From Methanofollis sp. UBA420 (lineage in GTDB: Archaea; Halobacteriota; Methanomicrobia; Methanomicrobiales; Methanofollaceae): a stretch of 54,072 nucleotides of DNA. Below the pieces are notes generated by a model, which did no database searches, was not told the origin of the DNA, and saw only the letters and a list, made by a program, of their open reading frames with translations. Within the stretch, counting starts at the first letter, position 1, and each line of letters begins with the position of its first letter. The position numbers and the translations under genes are program-made. Below, piece after piece: positions 40,883 to 49,237 of the stretch. The stretch is taken from contig NZ_DAGX01000004.1 in NCBI RefSeq assembly GCF_002498315.1, forward strand, positions 1 through 54,072, written 5' to 3'.

Positions 40883-42189
40883 GCGCCGTTGCCCCCGCCG
40901 ATGGGCGTGACCGTCGTCTTCCGGCCGATGATGATGGAGTAGGTGTCGGCCTCCCTGTTGTACCTGACCCCGGCATTCCTGATCGAGAGGATTTCACCGT
41001 ATTTTCCTGATATCAGCGCCTCATTCTCTTCGGTTGTGGCATATACCGGGAGCACCGCATAGACTGGTGTCTTTGTCGTGCCGTCGCAGATCTTCACCAC
41101 ATGCCTCTTCTCGTCGCCGATGTCAGGCGACATCCGGGCGGCGCGGACGTGGATCTGTCTGCCGACATGGGAGGCGAGGGAGCCGAGGCGTGCCGCCTTG
41201 TCCTGCTTCCCGATACGGTACGAGAAGCGGGTCAGGTCGTCTTTTCTGAGGATCGCGTAGGAATACTTGATGTCGGTGTTCATGAAGCGGTAGCCCTCCT
41301 CTCCGGTGGCGAGGGTCTCCATCAGGCGCGGCGGTTTCACGTCCGGGCCGGTGACGAAGGTCCAGCACCTGTCAGGCCGACAGGTTTCGCCCCATAGTGG
41401 GGTGCAGGGGGCATAGGTGGAGAGGCCGCGCGAGGCAAGCGCCGCCTGGACCTCCCTGAGGGCGGTCGAGCCCTCTTTCTCCGCGGGCTCGATCAGGATG
41501 ACAGAGCCTTCAGGAGAGAGGAGTGCGGCGTACCTGGCGACAAGGTCTGCCTTCCCCTCGGCATCGAGGCCGGCGATCTCGTTCAGGACATTGGAGAAGA
41601 CGATGAGGTCATAGGTGCCGGTGACCTCGACCGTATCCTTGAGGTCGGCGAGGAGGGGGGTCGAGACGACGACCTGCCCTTTCTTCTCCGCGTACGGGGG
41701 GACGAGGGCTGTGTAGGCCTCGGTATTCTCGTCAGAACGGTCGATCGCAGTGATGCTCGCCTGTGCGGCATCAAGCCTGCCATAGTAATCCGCGATGGCA
41801 AGGGAGACGACGCCGGGCCCCGAACCCGCGTCAAGCACCCGCAGGTGCCGGGGTATGAGTCCGTCCTGCACCATCTCGTGGAAAAGGAGCTCGAACTGCA
41901 CCAAGTAGACGGGAAAATGGTACGAGAGGTAGGCGAGGACGTCGTAGCCGCGGCCGTATGCGATCTTCCTCTTCTTCCCCTTTGCCCAGTACCGCCCCTT
42001 CTGGGTGACGACGGCCTCGCGGATCCGGCCGAGGATGACCGGGTCGTTCCAGGCCTTCCCGGTCTTCTTTGCAATATATTCCTCGATGAGCCGCTCCATC
42101 CGCCGGGGTACCCGCGGGGAGGCGAGGAACTCCTCCTCTTTTCTGGTCTCGTCAGGCGAGAGGACGAGGGGATCTGAAGGTCGCGTCAT
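40879..42189 (-). CDS. Rsm22-family methyltransferase-like protein
   Basis: A 436-residue protein. A helical N-terminus (ETRKEEEFLASPRVPRRMERLIEEYIAKK) leads to an SAM-binding fold with LRVLDAGSGPGVVSLAIADYY at about 115-135 and DLIVFSNVLNEIAGL. Later APCTPLWGETCRPDRCWTF has three cysteines like the Fe-S site reported for Rsm22/METTL17 proteins. The C-terminus adds a domain seen in archaeal members. Related proteins act in small ribosomal subunit assembly; methyl transfer itself is not certain. It overlaps budA by 4 bp, so the two share a transcript despite having no obvious shared role. Confidence 0.82.
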   Translation of the reverse strand: MTRPSDPLVLSPDETRKEEEFLASPRVPRRMERLIEEYIAKKTGKAWNDPVILGRIREAVVTQKGRYWAKGKKRKIAYGRGYDVLAYLSYHFPVYLVQFELLFHEMVQDGLIPRHLRVLDAGSGPGVVSLAIADYYGRLDAAQASITAIDRSDENTEAYTALVPPYAEKKGQVVVSTPLLADLKDTVEVTGTYDLIVFSNVLNEIAGLDAEGKADLVARYAALLSPEGSVILIEPAEKEGSTALREVQAALASRGLSTYAPCTPLWGETCRPDRCWTFVTGPDVKPPRLMETLATGEEGYRFMNTDIKYSYAILRKDDLTRFSYRIGKQDKAARLGSLASHVGRQIHVRAARMSPDIGDEKRHVVKICDGTTKTPVYAVLPVYATTEENEALISGKYGEILSIRNAGVRYNREADTYSIIIGRKTTVTPIGGGNGA

Positions 42190-42224
42190 GGGAGAAGATT
42201 TCTCCGCCTCTCCTCATAAACACC

Positions 42225-44405
42225 TTACCGGGAGGGGGGCAGGGGGGTCCCCGAGGAGACCATGCCGGTGATTGTCCCGGTATCATCACGCACGATAGCG
42301 TTGTGCCAGAGGATGCAGACCTCATCGCCGCCGCGCCCGAGCACCGGGCTCTCCTCCTCGTCAGGAGGGACGACCTCGCCGGCCATGATCTTTGTGAAGT
42401 TCGCCTCCAGGCGGGGACGGAGGTGTGCCGGGACGAGGGCCGCAAACCAGTTCTTTCCGGTGATCTCCTCCTCTTCGTAGCCGAGGATGCGGCACCCCAT
42501 CCTGTTCATCCGCTCGATCGTCCCGTCTGGCCCGATGACCGCGATCATCACCCGCGCCACGTCAAGATAGCGCTGGGCGCGGTCGCGCTCAGTCTTCACT
42601 GTCTCCTGCGCCCTGATCCTGCCGATGACATTGGCGACCTGGGCGGTGGTCGTCTCCAGGGCCCTGATGCCGTACGCCGGTATCTCTGTATGGCGCCGTG
42701 AGGCGACGAGGAAGACGGCCATCAGGCGGTCGCCGTCCTTTACCGGCACCGCCGCCACGCCGGCGATCCCTTCCTCCGCGAGGGGGGCGAAGGAGGGGTC
42801 GAGGGCCGGGAGGTCGCCAGCCTTCCAGGAGGCCGATGCCGGGCCTGAAAGGAGTGAGGCCACCGTGGTGCCGGTATCAAACCGTCTCATCATCCCGGCA
42901 AAGGCCGGGGGGACTCCGGTGGTGGCGGCAAGGACAAGGTCCCCGCTCCCGTCGTCGGTCATATAGACGGCGCCGGCATCGGCACCTGCTGCCTGCACCG
43001 CCGCACCCAGGCAGAGGTTCAGCGCCTCCCCGAGGGTGGCGGCGCTCCCGAGGGCGAGGGCGAGGTCGCGCTGGCTCCGCAGGAGGGCGTCGGCACGGAC
43101 GTGGGTGGTGACGTCGCAGATGATCGTGAGGATGTACTTCATCGTGCCGTCAGAACCGGTGATCGGGATCTTCTTTGCCTGGAGGTAGCGTTTCTCCCCG
43201 CACCTGAAGGAGACGGCTGTCTCCGGGCATTCGAAGGTCTTCATCTCCGCGAGCACCTGCTCCTCGCCACAAGTCATGAAGGGGACAAGGTCGGGCGGGA
43301 AGATCTCGTTGTCTTTCTTCCCGGTGAGACTCTCTGAGGTACCCCCGGCAAACGCCTCTGCCGACCGGTTGAAGAAGACATAACTTCCGCCCTCGATCTC
43401 CTTGACAAAGACCATGTCGGGGATGTTCTGGACGATGCAGTGGAGGAAGGACTTCCAGCCCCGCACCTGCCTCTCGGCCTGCTGCCTTTCGGTGACGTCA
43501 CGCGCCACCATGCGGTAGCCGGCAAAGTCCCCGATCTCGTCGAAGTCCGGGGTGCCGCTCGCCTCAAAGATGAGGTGGCGGCCGTTCCGGTGGAGAAGGG
43601 GGATGGAAAGGAGGGAGAAGGGTTCACCCGAGGCGAAGGGTGCGGAAAACTTTGTCCTGACCTTTTCAAGCTCTTTTTCCGGGACGAAGTCCAGGAGGGA
43701 ATGCCCTTCCATCTCTTCGGGCGCATAGCCGAGGAGGTCGAAACTCTTGGGGCTGACATAGGTGAAGGCCTGGTCGCTGTCCAGGTTCCAGATGATATCG
43801 TTGATGTCTTCGACAAGGGCCCTGAACTTCGCTTCACCGGCGCGGAGGGCCTCCTCAGACTCTTTCTGCTCGGTGATGTCTTCGAGGATGATGGTGATCC
43901 CGGGGTTGCCGTCATTGAAGGCCGTCGGCAGGATCTTCATCCTGAAAAAAAACTCGCCGTCTGCTTGGAGGAAGCGGATCTCCTCGACAACGTCTTCTCC
44001 CCCGAGAGCGTCGTCGATCCGCGCCCTGATCAGGGGGTGGTCGAAGGCCGAAAGGGTCGACTCTCCCATCCTCTTCCCGATCACCTCGTCACGGTCGGCA
44101 TGGGCGATTGAGAGGATGCGGTCGTTTGCCTGGACAACGGTGAGGTTCCGGTCCAGGATCACGACGCCGTCAGAGGCGAAGTTGATCATGGCGGAGAGGG
44201 GGACCCGCTGGGAGGGGTAGAAGACCTTTGCCTTGCCATAGGTCCGCATCTCCACCTCGCCGGCGATGAGGAGCATGTCAAGATAGCGCGAGACCGTGTT
44301 TCTGTTGATCCCGAGATTCCCTGCGAGGTCGGTGACCGACATTCCCCGGGGGTTTGCCTTCAGACGCTCAAGGATCTTCGGGATCTCTTCAGGATAGGGT
44401 CTCAT
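42225..44405 (-). CDS. HTH sensor protein with PAS and GAF domains and no kinase
   Basis: A 726-residue soluble protein. Residues 5-65 form an HTH (VTDLAGNLGINRNTVSRYLDML) very like that of the kinase at 20481. Then come PAS domains at about 70-180, 190-310 and 315-440, a GAF domain at about 455-600 (EALNLCLGAAVQAAGADAGAVYM) and a last PAS at about 605-725. There is no histidine kinase domain, so it is probably a one-component regulator that reads several small signals. The ATG 44423 would start 6 codons earlier; 44405 is chosen by likeness. A motif like the 20.4-kb operator lies 24 bp upstream. Confidence 0.82.
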   Translation of the reverse strand: MRPYPEEIPKILERLKANPRGMSVTDLAGNLGINRNTVSRYLDMLLIAGEVEMRTYGKAKVFYPSQRVPLSAMINFASDGVVILDRNLTVVQANDRILSIAHADRDEVIGKRMGESTLSAFDHPLIRARIDDALGGEDVVEEIRFLQADGEFFFRMKILPTAFNDGNPGITIILEDITEQKESEEALRAGEAKFRALVEDINDIIWNLDSDQAFTYVSPKSFDLLGYAPEEMEGHSLLDFVPEKELEKVRTKFSAPFASGEPFSLLSIPLLHRNGRHLIFEASGTPDFDEIGDFAGYRMVARDVTERQQAERQVRGWKSFLHCIVQNIPDMVFVKEIEGGSYVFFNRSAEAFAGGTSESLTGKKDNEIFPPDLVPFMTCGEEQVLAEMKTFECPETAVSFRCGEKRYLQAKKIPITGSDGTMKYILTIICDVTTHVRADALLRSQRDLALALGSAATLGEALNLCLGAAVQAAGADAGAVYMTDDGSGDLVLAATTGVPPAFAGMMRRFDTGTTVASLLSGPASASWKAGDLPALDPSFAPLAEEGIAGVAAVPVKDGDRLMAVFLVASRRHTEIPAYGIRALETTTAQVANVIGRIRAQETVKTERDRAQRYLDVARVMIAVIGPDGTIERMNRMGCRILGYEEEEITGKNWFAALVPAHLRPRLEANFTKIMAGEVVPPDEEESPVLGRGGDEVCILWHNAIVRDDTGTITGMVSSGTPLPPSR

Positions 44406-44428
44406 GCCATATTTAATCTGCAACCGGT

Positions 44429-44441
44429 CAGTACTTATCGG
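44429..44441. promoter_or_regulatory. Site resembling the 20.4-kb operator
   Basis: CAGTACTTATCGG matches CAGTATTGATAGG at 20406 in 10 of 13 positions and lies just upstream of a gene whose HTH is nearly the same. It may be the binding site for that HTH family. Confidence 0.4.
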
Positions 44442-44508
44442 TTTCGTCGTCGACAGGCATTGTGCGAAGCCTCATGGGTGGCGTCAATGCCATGCAATAC
44501 GAGAAATG

Positions 44509-44517
44509 TTTATATAT
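44509..44517 (+). promoter_or_regulatory. TATA box of a small transcription unit
   Basis: TTTATATAT within GTTTATATATGATT. A plus-strand transcript would start near 44536-44542 and could run to the hairpin at 44743. The complement could also serve the minus-strand sensor gene. ATATGATT is repeated at 44514 and 44531. Confidence 0.5.
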
Positions 44518-44532
44518 GATTACAATCAACAT

Positions 44533-44691
44533 ATGATTGCCGACGTCCTCTCCGGGTGTGGGGAAATCCCGGACAGGGCGGCAGAATCAGGAACACCATC
44601 GACAGGCACTGCATCACCTAACTCAAGAACACCTCTAATGCACCTCAAAAGTGTCTGGCACGCGCATCATCTATCAGTTATATCGGCCTGA
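44533..44691 (+). CDS. Possible 52-residue peptide or non-coding RNA
   Basis: A frame of 52 codons (MIADVLSGCGEIPDR to HHLSVISA) starts at about the predicted transcript start, so it would be leaderless. Composition is polar with several Ser/Thr and two His pairs, no membrane helix and no recognised motif. Because the unit has its own TATA and terminator-like hairpin, a small regulatory RNA is as likely as a peptide. Coding evidence is weak. Confidence 0.25.
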   Translation: MIADVLSGCGEIPDRAAESGTPSTGTASPNSRTPLMHLKSVWHAHHLSVISA

Positions 44692-44742
44692 AGGGGGAGG
44701 GCGGCCCTCCCACCTGTGCAATCAGGACACGTACATTCCTTT

Positions 44743-44763
44743 CCGGGGGTGGCAGGCCCCCGG
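44743..44763 (+). terminator. GC hairpin followed by TTTT
   Basis: CCGGGGG (44743-44749) and CCCCCGG (44757-44763) flank TGGCAGG, with CCTTTT shortly after. It may end the small transcript. The same arms recur at 48655-48674 and in longer form at 48910-48931 and 48997-49017. Confidence 0.55.
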
Positions 44764-44841
44764 AACCCTTTTACACCTCTCCACAGATCAATACGGGTAT
44801 CACGCCGGAGTGCAAAGTGATCGTACACGAGGTACGACGAG

Positions 44842-47139
44842 ATGGACACGACCGTTGCGCTGAACTTTTTCTGGGAACACACGTGGATCGCATGGTGGAC
44901 GGGAAAAAAGGCCGACCCCGCGACCGCGGCACGTCTCCACCTCTTCCTCCTGAGACGTGCCCGCGACATCGGTTTTGCCACCAACACCGCTGCCAGGGCC
45001 TATGCCGACGAAGGGGCCCGGAAAGCCCTCAGGGCGGCGCTGAAAGGGGCACTTTCCGACAGCGCCCCTGAAGCCGCAGGCAGAGAAGACTATCTCTGGC
45101 ACCGCTACACTGCTTTCCTCGCCGCCGGAAATATTGAGGCAGCAGGTTTTATCGAGACGATGCTCTCTTATCCCCGTGCCGGGACGCCCGACGCCTACCC
45201 GGCCCCGCCGGTTCCGGCCGGTGCGCCCTCATCCCTCCGGGCCTGGGAGCAGGCGGAGAAGCGGGCTGTTATGGCGGGTATCAGGTGGCCTGAACTTTAT
45301 TTCGAGTCCCCGCTCACTACAGGGTTCCCGCACACCCAGATCATCCCGGCCGAACTTGAGATCGCCTCCTTCGCCTTTGCAACTCTCAGGGACTTCATGG
45401 GCGGGAAACTGCCGGCCGGCGGTGCAGAGTCCTTCGAGCACTATATCAACGACGCCGTGACTGTCATCACCTTTGCCTGGTTTGCGGCGAAGAACCCTGA
45501 GGACCAGACCGCGGTCCTCAATGCCGCCTATCCTTTTACTCTCGAAGAGGAGACCCTCGACGCTTTTGTCGGGCTCTTCGACGATTATGAGACTCTCCTT
45601 GAGGAGGCCGGGGGGCTCGTGAGGAGGGGCTTTTCCGAGGAGGCGAAGACGGTCTATGCCTACACGGTCCTCCACGCCGGCGACCCGGCCCTCCACCACG
45701 CCGCCTACGAGAACCTCGCCGTCCTCTTCAGGGAGGAGGGGGAGTACGAAAAGGCCGCGGGGTGTGCGGAGAAGGCGCTCGCGATCAGGGAGGGGATGCC
45801 CGACCGCGACCCCCTCTCCATCGCCCTCGCAAAGAAGAACCTTGCCGAGGTGCTGTACCTGGCCGGGGAGACTGAACGCGCCGGCGCCCTCTCCGCCGCG
45901 GCTCTCGACGCGGCCGGCGGCCTCGAAGCCGGAAAGGCGGCGGCCCTCCTCTGGGCCGTGGCCTCCTCCTTCAGGAGGACCGGGCGTTTCGAGGAGGAGT
46001 ACGCTCTCCTCACCCGTATCCTCGACCTGGATGCCCCGGGCGAGGCGACGGACGCGGCGGTCGAGCGTCTCTTCTCGATGGACCAGTACGCCCGCCCTGA
46101 CGGGGCCTTCGATATGAAAGGCCTGGCCGCGATCGAGGAGAGGCGGCGGTACCTCGACCTCTTCGGCAAGGGTGCGGTCCTCCTCCAGGCCTTCCAGTTC
46201 GACCGGGCCATCGGGAGTTTCGAGGCGGCCCTCGCCATCTCGCGGGACGCCGACCTCCTGCGGAACATCGCCATCGCCCACCGCCTGTACGGTTCGCCTG
46301 ATGCCGCCCGGCGGTACCTGGAGGAGGTCATCGCAGCCCGCCCGGGCGACCTCTATGCCCTGATGCACCTCGGCCTCCTGCAGGAAGGTGAGCAGAGGGA
46401 CGCCCTTATCAGGGAGGCGATCGGGCGGGCCCTCGACGGTGGGGCAGACCTCGCCCTCGTCCTGTACCCCCTGATCAGCGGCCTCGTGGCCGGGCCTGAG
46501 GAGGAGTTTCTCCCCGGCATCGACCGCTTCGGCGATCTTCCCTCCCATGACGGGGCCCGCGCCCTCTACTTCCTCGGCGCCGGGACGATCCTCTCCGACC
46601 TCGGTGTCGCCGACGCCGCCGCGACCTGCTATCGCCGGGCCCTGAAGGCGAACCCGCCGGCAGGGGTGCGTGGCCGTATCCTCAGGAACATGGGTGTCCT
46701 CGCCGCAGACGGCGACGATGCCGCACGGGCGGCTGACCTCCTCGGGCAGGCCCTGAAGTTCGCCCCTGCCGACCCGACGGTCTGGCGCCGTCTTGCCGGC
46801 GTGCGTGCGGCCCTCGGCGATGCGCCGGGTGCGTCCGCGGCGGCCCGCGAGGCGGCGCACCTCATGCCGACCGATGCCGTGTTCAGGAAAGAGAAGGCCC
46901 TGCGGGATGCACAGGCGGCGGCAGCGCCGGTGATGCCGGCCGACAGGACCGCAGCCGTCCTTGTCGCCGCGGCCGAACGAATGATAGAAGAGGAGGGGAG
47001 TGCCCCTGTCGCTCTCAGGGCCTATGCCGCGGCGATCGGCATGACAGGCGGCGAGGTGCCCGACCTGCCGGCGCCCTCCGGCTACGAGGAGGCGCTCTCC
47101 GCGAGGGAGCGCCTGATAAAACTCCTCAACCACGCCTGA
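44842..47139 (+). CDS. Large tetratricopeptide-repeat protein
   Basis: A 765-residue soluble, almost wholly helical protein. The N-terminal 270 residues are a non-repeat helical domain (MDTTVALNFFWEHTWIAWWTG, a Trp-rich start). TPR units follow, for example HHAAYENLAVLFREEGEYEKAAGCAEKALAI, LSIALAKKNLAEVLYLAGETERAGAL, FGKGAVLLQAFQFDRAIGSFEAALAI and AADLLGQALKFAPADPTVWRRLAGVRAALGD. TPR arrays hold protein partners together; the partner is unknown. Third-codon GC is very high. It overlaps the end of the convergent gene by 14 bp. No signal peptide. Confidence 0.8.
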   Translation: MDTTVALNFFWEHTWIAWWTGKKADPATAARLHLFLLRRARDIGFATNTAARAYADEGARKALRAALKGALSDSAPEAAGREDYLWHRYTAFLAAGNIEAAGFIETMLSYPRAGTPDAYPAPPVPAGAPSSLRAWEQAEKRAVMAGIRWPELYFESPLTTGFPHTQIIPAELEIASFAFATLRDFMGGKLPAGGAESFEHYINDAVTVITFAWFAAKNPEDQTAVLNAAYPFTLEEETLDAFVGLFDDYETLLEEAGGLVRRGFSEEAKTVYAYTVLHAGDPALHHAAYENLAVLFREEGEYEKAAGCAEKALAIREGMPDRDPLSIALAKKNLAEVLYLAGETERAGALSAAALDAAGGLEAGKAAALLWAVASSFRRTGRFEEEYALLTRILDLDAPGEATDAAVERLFSMDQYARPDGAFDMKGLAAIEERRRYLDLFGKGAVLLQAFQFDRAIGSFEAALAISRDADLLRNIAIAHRLYGSPDAARRYLEEVIAARPGDLYALMHLGLLQEGEQRDALIREAIGRALDGGADLALVLYPLISGLVAGPEEEFLPGIDRFGDLPSHDGARALYFLGAGTILSDLGVADAAATCYRRALKANPPAGVRGRILRNMGVLAADGDDAARAADLLGQALKFAPADPTVWRRLAGVRAALGDAPGASAAAREAAHLMPTDAVFRKEKALRDAQAAAAPVMPADRTAAVLVAAAERMIEEEGSAPVALRAYAAAIGMTGGEVPDLPAPSGYEEALSARERLIKLLNHA

Positions 47140-47956
47140 AGGCCTGTTCAAGCGCCGGGACGATCTCTTCGACGGCAGTCACGACTGTCGAGGACTCTTC
47201 AAGCATCAGGTTCACATGCTCGTTGTGGCCCGCCCGCCTGAAGTCTGTCCGCAGGGCGATGACCGGGATTCCGCGGGCATGGGCGTAGCCCATCTCCCAC
47301 GCGGTCCCTGAGTCGGCGTCTGCCCCGTCGACAACGGCGACGACGGCGTCCACTTCCCCGAGGGCCGCCACGTGCCGGCGAAAGATCTCGCGCTGCGAGG
47401 AGCGTGCCCGCGTGGCGTCGGTGTCCCCGACCTCCTGCGGGAGGTAGATATCATAATACGCCTCTTCCAGGATGTCCCGCACCTTTTTGTTGAAGTCCTG
47501 CTCGGCCTCGGAGAAGAGGGGGGCGGCGAAGTAGACGCGGTACCGTGCGAACTCCAGCACGTCGACGGCCCTGATGCCGGGGAACCGCGCCAGGAATGCG
47601 CCCCTCCCATCCCTTTTTTCGTCGTGCCAGGTGGTGTTCACCCCGCAGCACGGCGACGAGTCAACGCCGACGATGCAGAGGGGAGGCCCTCTTTTTTCGA
47701 CGACGGCCAGCACCTCCTCCTCCATCCGATCGAGGACGTCGGCGAAGGCGGGGGTGTCCAGACGCTCGACATAGGTGCCGGGCGCCCGGCCGCGGCCGAG
47801 GTAGGCGGTCTCCGGGCAGGGGAGGGGGACGACTTCGATCCCGAAGCGCCGGCAGCGTTCGAGGGCAGCACCGAAGGCCCGGAGGTCGGACTCTTTCGTG
47901 ATCCCTTCGGCCCTGAGGGAGGGGTCGAGGAGGCAGGGGGAGACAAGGACATACAT
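47126..47956 (-). CDS. Fusion: TudS/DUF523-like domain plus nucleoside 2-deoxyribosyltransferase
   Basis: A 276-residue cytoplasmic fusion. Residues 1-130 resemble TudS/DUF523 proteins: SPCLLDP (C8), PLPCPE (C47) and VDSSPCCGVNTT (C103, C104), the three cysteine positions that hold a 4Fe-4S cluster in thiouracil desulfidases. Residues 138-260 are a nucleoside 2-deoxyribosyltransferase: YFAAPLFSEAEQDFNKKV, and SGTAWEMGYAHARG with the likely nucleophile E221. Together they suggest removal of sulfur and base exchange or cleavage on thiolated nucleosides. The role is inference. Its start faces tsr3 30 bp away. Confidence 0.75.
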   Translation of the reverse strand: MYVLVSPCLLDPSLRAEGITKESDLRAFGAALERCRRFGIEVVPLPCPETAYLGRGRAPGTYVERLDTPAFADVLDRMEEEVLAVVEKRGPPLCIVGVDSSPCCGVNTTWHDEKRDGRGAFLARFPGIRAVDVLEFARYRVYFAAPLFSEAEQDFNKKVRDILEEAYYDIYLPQEVGDTDATRARSSQREIFRRHVAALGEVDAVVAVVDGADADSGTAWEMGYAHARGIPVIALRTDFRRAGHNEHVNLMLEESSTVVTAVEEIVPALEQAFRRG

Positions 47957-47986
47957 TCATCTCCACTCTGCGCCAAACCGAGATAG

Positions 47987-48484
47987 ATGATACGTCTCTT
48001 TGCCTTCAGGGACAACTCCTGCGACCCCAGGAAGTGCACGGTGAAACGCCTGGAAAAGTGGGGGATGGTGAGGGTCTTCGACTCGCTCGCCCGTATCCCG
48101 AAGTCCTCCCTCATCCTGGACCCCACGGCAGAGCAGGCCCTCTCCCCGGCAGACAGGAGCGTCCCCTCGATCACCGCCCTGGACTGCTCCTGGGAGGTGC
48201 TCGACACCGGCGAGGTGACCCGCTGGCCCGTCCGCCGGGCCCTCCCATACCTCGTCGCCGCCAACCCGGTGAACTTCGGCCGTCCCCTCCGCCTCACCTC
48301 GGTCGAGGCCTTCGCGGCCGCCCTGTACATCGTCGGCGAGAAGGAGCAGGCAGAGGCCGTCCTCTCGAAGTTCAACTGGGGCCTCCACTTCCTCGAACTG
48401 AACGCCGACCCTCTGGCCGAGTATGCCGCCGCGAAGAACTCGACCGAAGTCGTCGCGATCCAGGCGGCGTACATGCCGGATTGA
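47987..48484 (+). CDS. tsr3: 16S rRNA aminocarboxypropyltransferase (Tsr3)
   Basis: A 165-residue SPOUT-like enzyme that adds the aminocarboxypropyl group of SAM to a hypermodified uridine in small-subunit rRNA. Marks: DNSCDPRKCTVKRLEKWGMV at 9-28, LDPTAEQALSPAD, ITALDCSWE, LPYLVAANPVNFGRPLRLTSVEAFAAAL, and KFNWGLHFLELN near the end. Length is normal for archaea. It is divergent from the fusion gene, sharing a short promoter region of 30 bp. Confidence 0.92.
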   Translation: MIRLFAFRDNSCDPRKCTVKRLEKWGMVRVFDSLARIPKSSLILDPTAEQALSPADRSVPSITALDCSWEVLDTGEVTRWPVRRALPYLVAANPVNFGRPLRLTSVEAFAAALYIVGEKEQAEAVLSKFNWGLHFLELNADPLAEYAAAKNSTEVVAIQAAYMPD

Positions 48485-49237
48485 GGGGGGCTCAGGGTCT
48501 TTAGATGTCATCTTCTGAGGGATGACAGTGGGCCGGTGCCTGTGCCGGGGGGCTATGCCTCCCGCACCCCCCATCCTTAGGATAGGGGGAGGATGGCAAT
48601 CGCCCTCCTATGGGTTTCCTCCTCTGTCTTCCCGGGGCCAATCCTGAGCTGGGTCCGGGGGTGTGGTCCCCCGGCGAACTGTAGGGGGAAGGCAGTGGAT
48701 CAGCACGCACACCACGAGATCAAAGAGGAGACATCAACCTGAGTCTGGGAGTTTACCATGAAAATGATCCAGACGTTCAATTCTGGAGTTATGGATGAGA
48801 ATTTGAACACACAGATTTCTCTCATACCCGATATACGGAGAACAAAACCGCCCTCAGAACGATCGGGCTCTTTGCCTTCCCGCCCCTATCTTCGTCCCGG
48901 GGGTCCGGGGGCAGCGCCCCCGGCGTGAAGATGCGGGAAGGGGTGATGATCAGGCGTGCCGCCCCGACCACAGAATCTTCACCGCCGTCTCGCACCGGGG
49001 GGCGTTGCCCCCCGGACCCCCCACGGATGAAGATAGCCGAGGGGCGGCAATTGAACAGTATCCTTCAGGTGCCCTGTTGCAAGGAGAGGAATCAAGTATC
49101 CCTCCACACTCAGGAGAACTGCAACGAGAAATTTTCATCACGTATGCTTGAGCCAGGGGTTCATGCCCGATTCTATAGAACCCATAGCACAGTATTTGCC
49201 AGAGACTCTCCTCAAAAGAGTCTTCCATCAGCCCTCC
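48485..49237. repeat. Gene-free stretch rich in GC hairpin repeats
   Basis: About 750 bp without a credible gene. Hairpins: GTGCCGGGGGGC facing GCCTCCCGCAC (48542-48567), CCGGGGG facing CCCCCGG (48655-48674), CCGGGGGC facing GCCCCCGG (within 48888-48933), and CCGGGGGGC facing GCCCCCCGG (within 48976-49035). The last two are inverted copies of one unit that also shares TATCTTC at its outer edge and GTGAAGAT at its inner edge. A small frame from 48759 (56 codons) runs into the hairpin and looks like decay or chance. It may be a miniature mobile or REP-like element cluster. Confidence 0.6.
48888..49035. repeat. Pair of inverted GC-hairpin units
   Basis: Left unit 48888-48933 and right unit 48976-49035 face each other. 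Each starts TATCTTC at its outer end, includes a GGGTCCGGGGG core with an 8-9 bp hairpin, and ends at GTGAAGAT inside. The right unit carries an extra GCGAGACGGCG piece. The 42 bp between them are unique. Confidence 0.65.

Larger units (their letters stand above)
44406..44841. other. Gene-poor stretch with promoter, motif and hairpin
   Basis: It contains an operator-like site (44429-44441), a strong TATA (44509-44517) usable in both directions, a possible 52-codon frame (44533-44691), a GC hairpin (44743-44763) followed by TTTT, and the ribosome site of the TPR gene (ACGAGG). Apart from these nothing was seen. Confidence 0.55.

Noticed and set aside
45229..47151. Open frame of 640 codons antisense to the TPR gene
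   Set aside because: Mirror of a long GC-rich helical gene; repeats in it are reflections of the TPR units.
48759..48929. 56-codon frame starting at MKMIQTFNSG
   Set aside because: It ends inside the GC hairpin unit and has no known motif; it looks like chance or a decayed gene.
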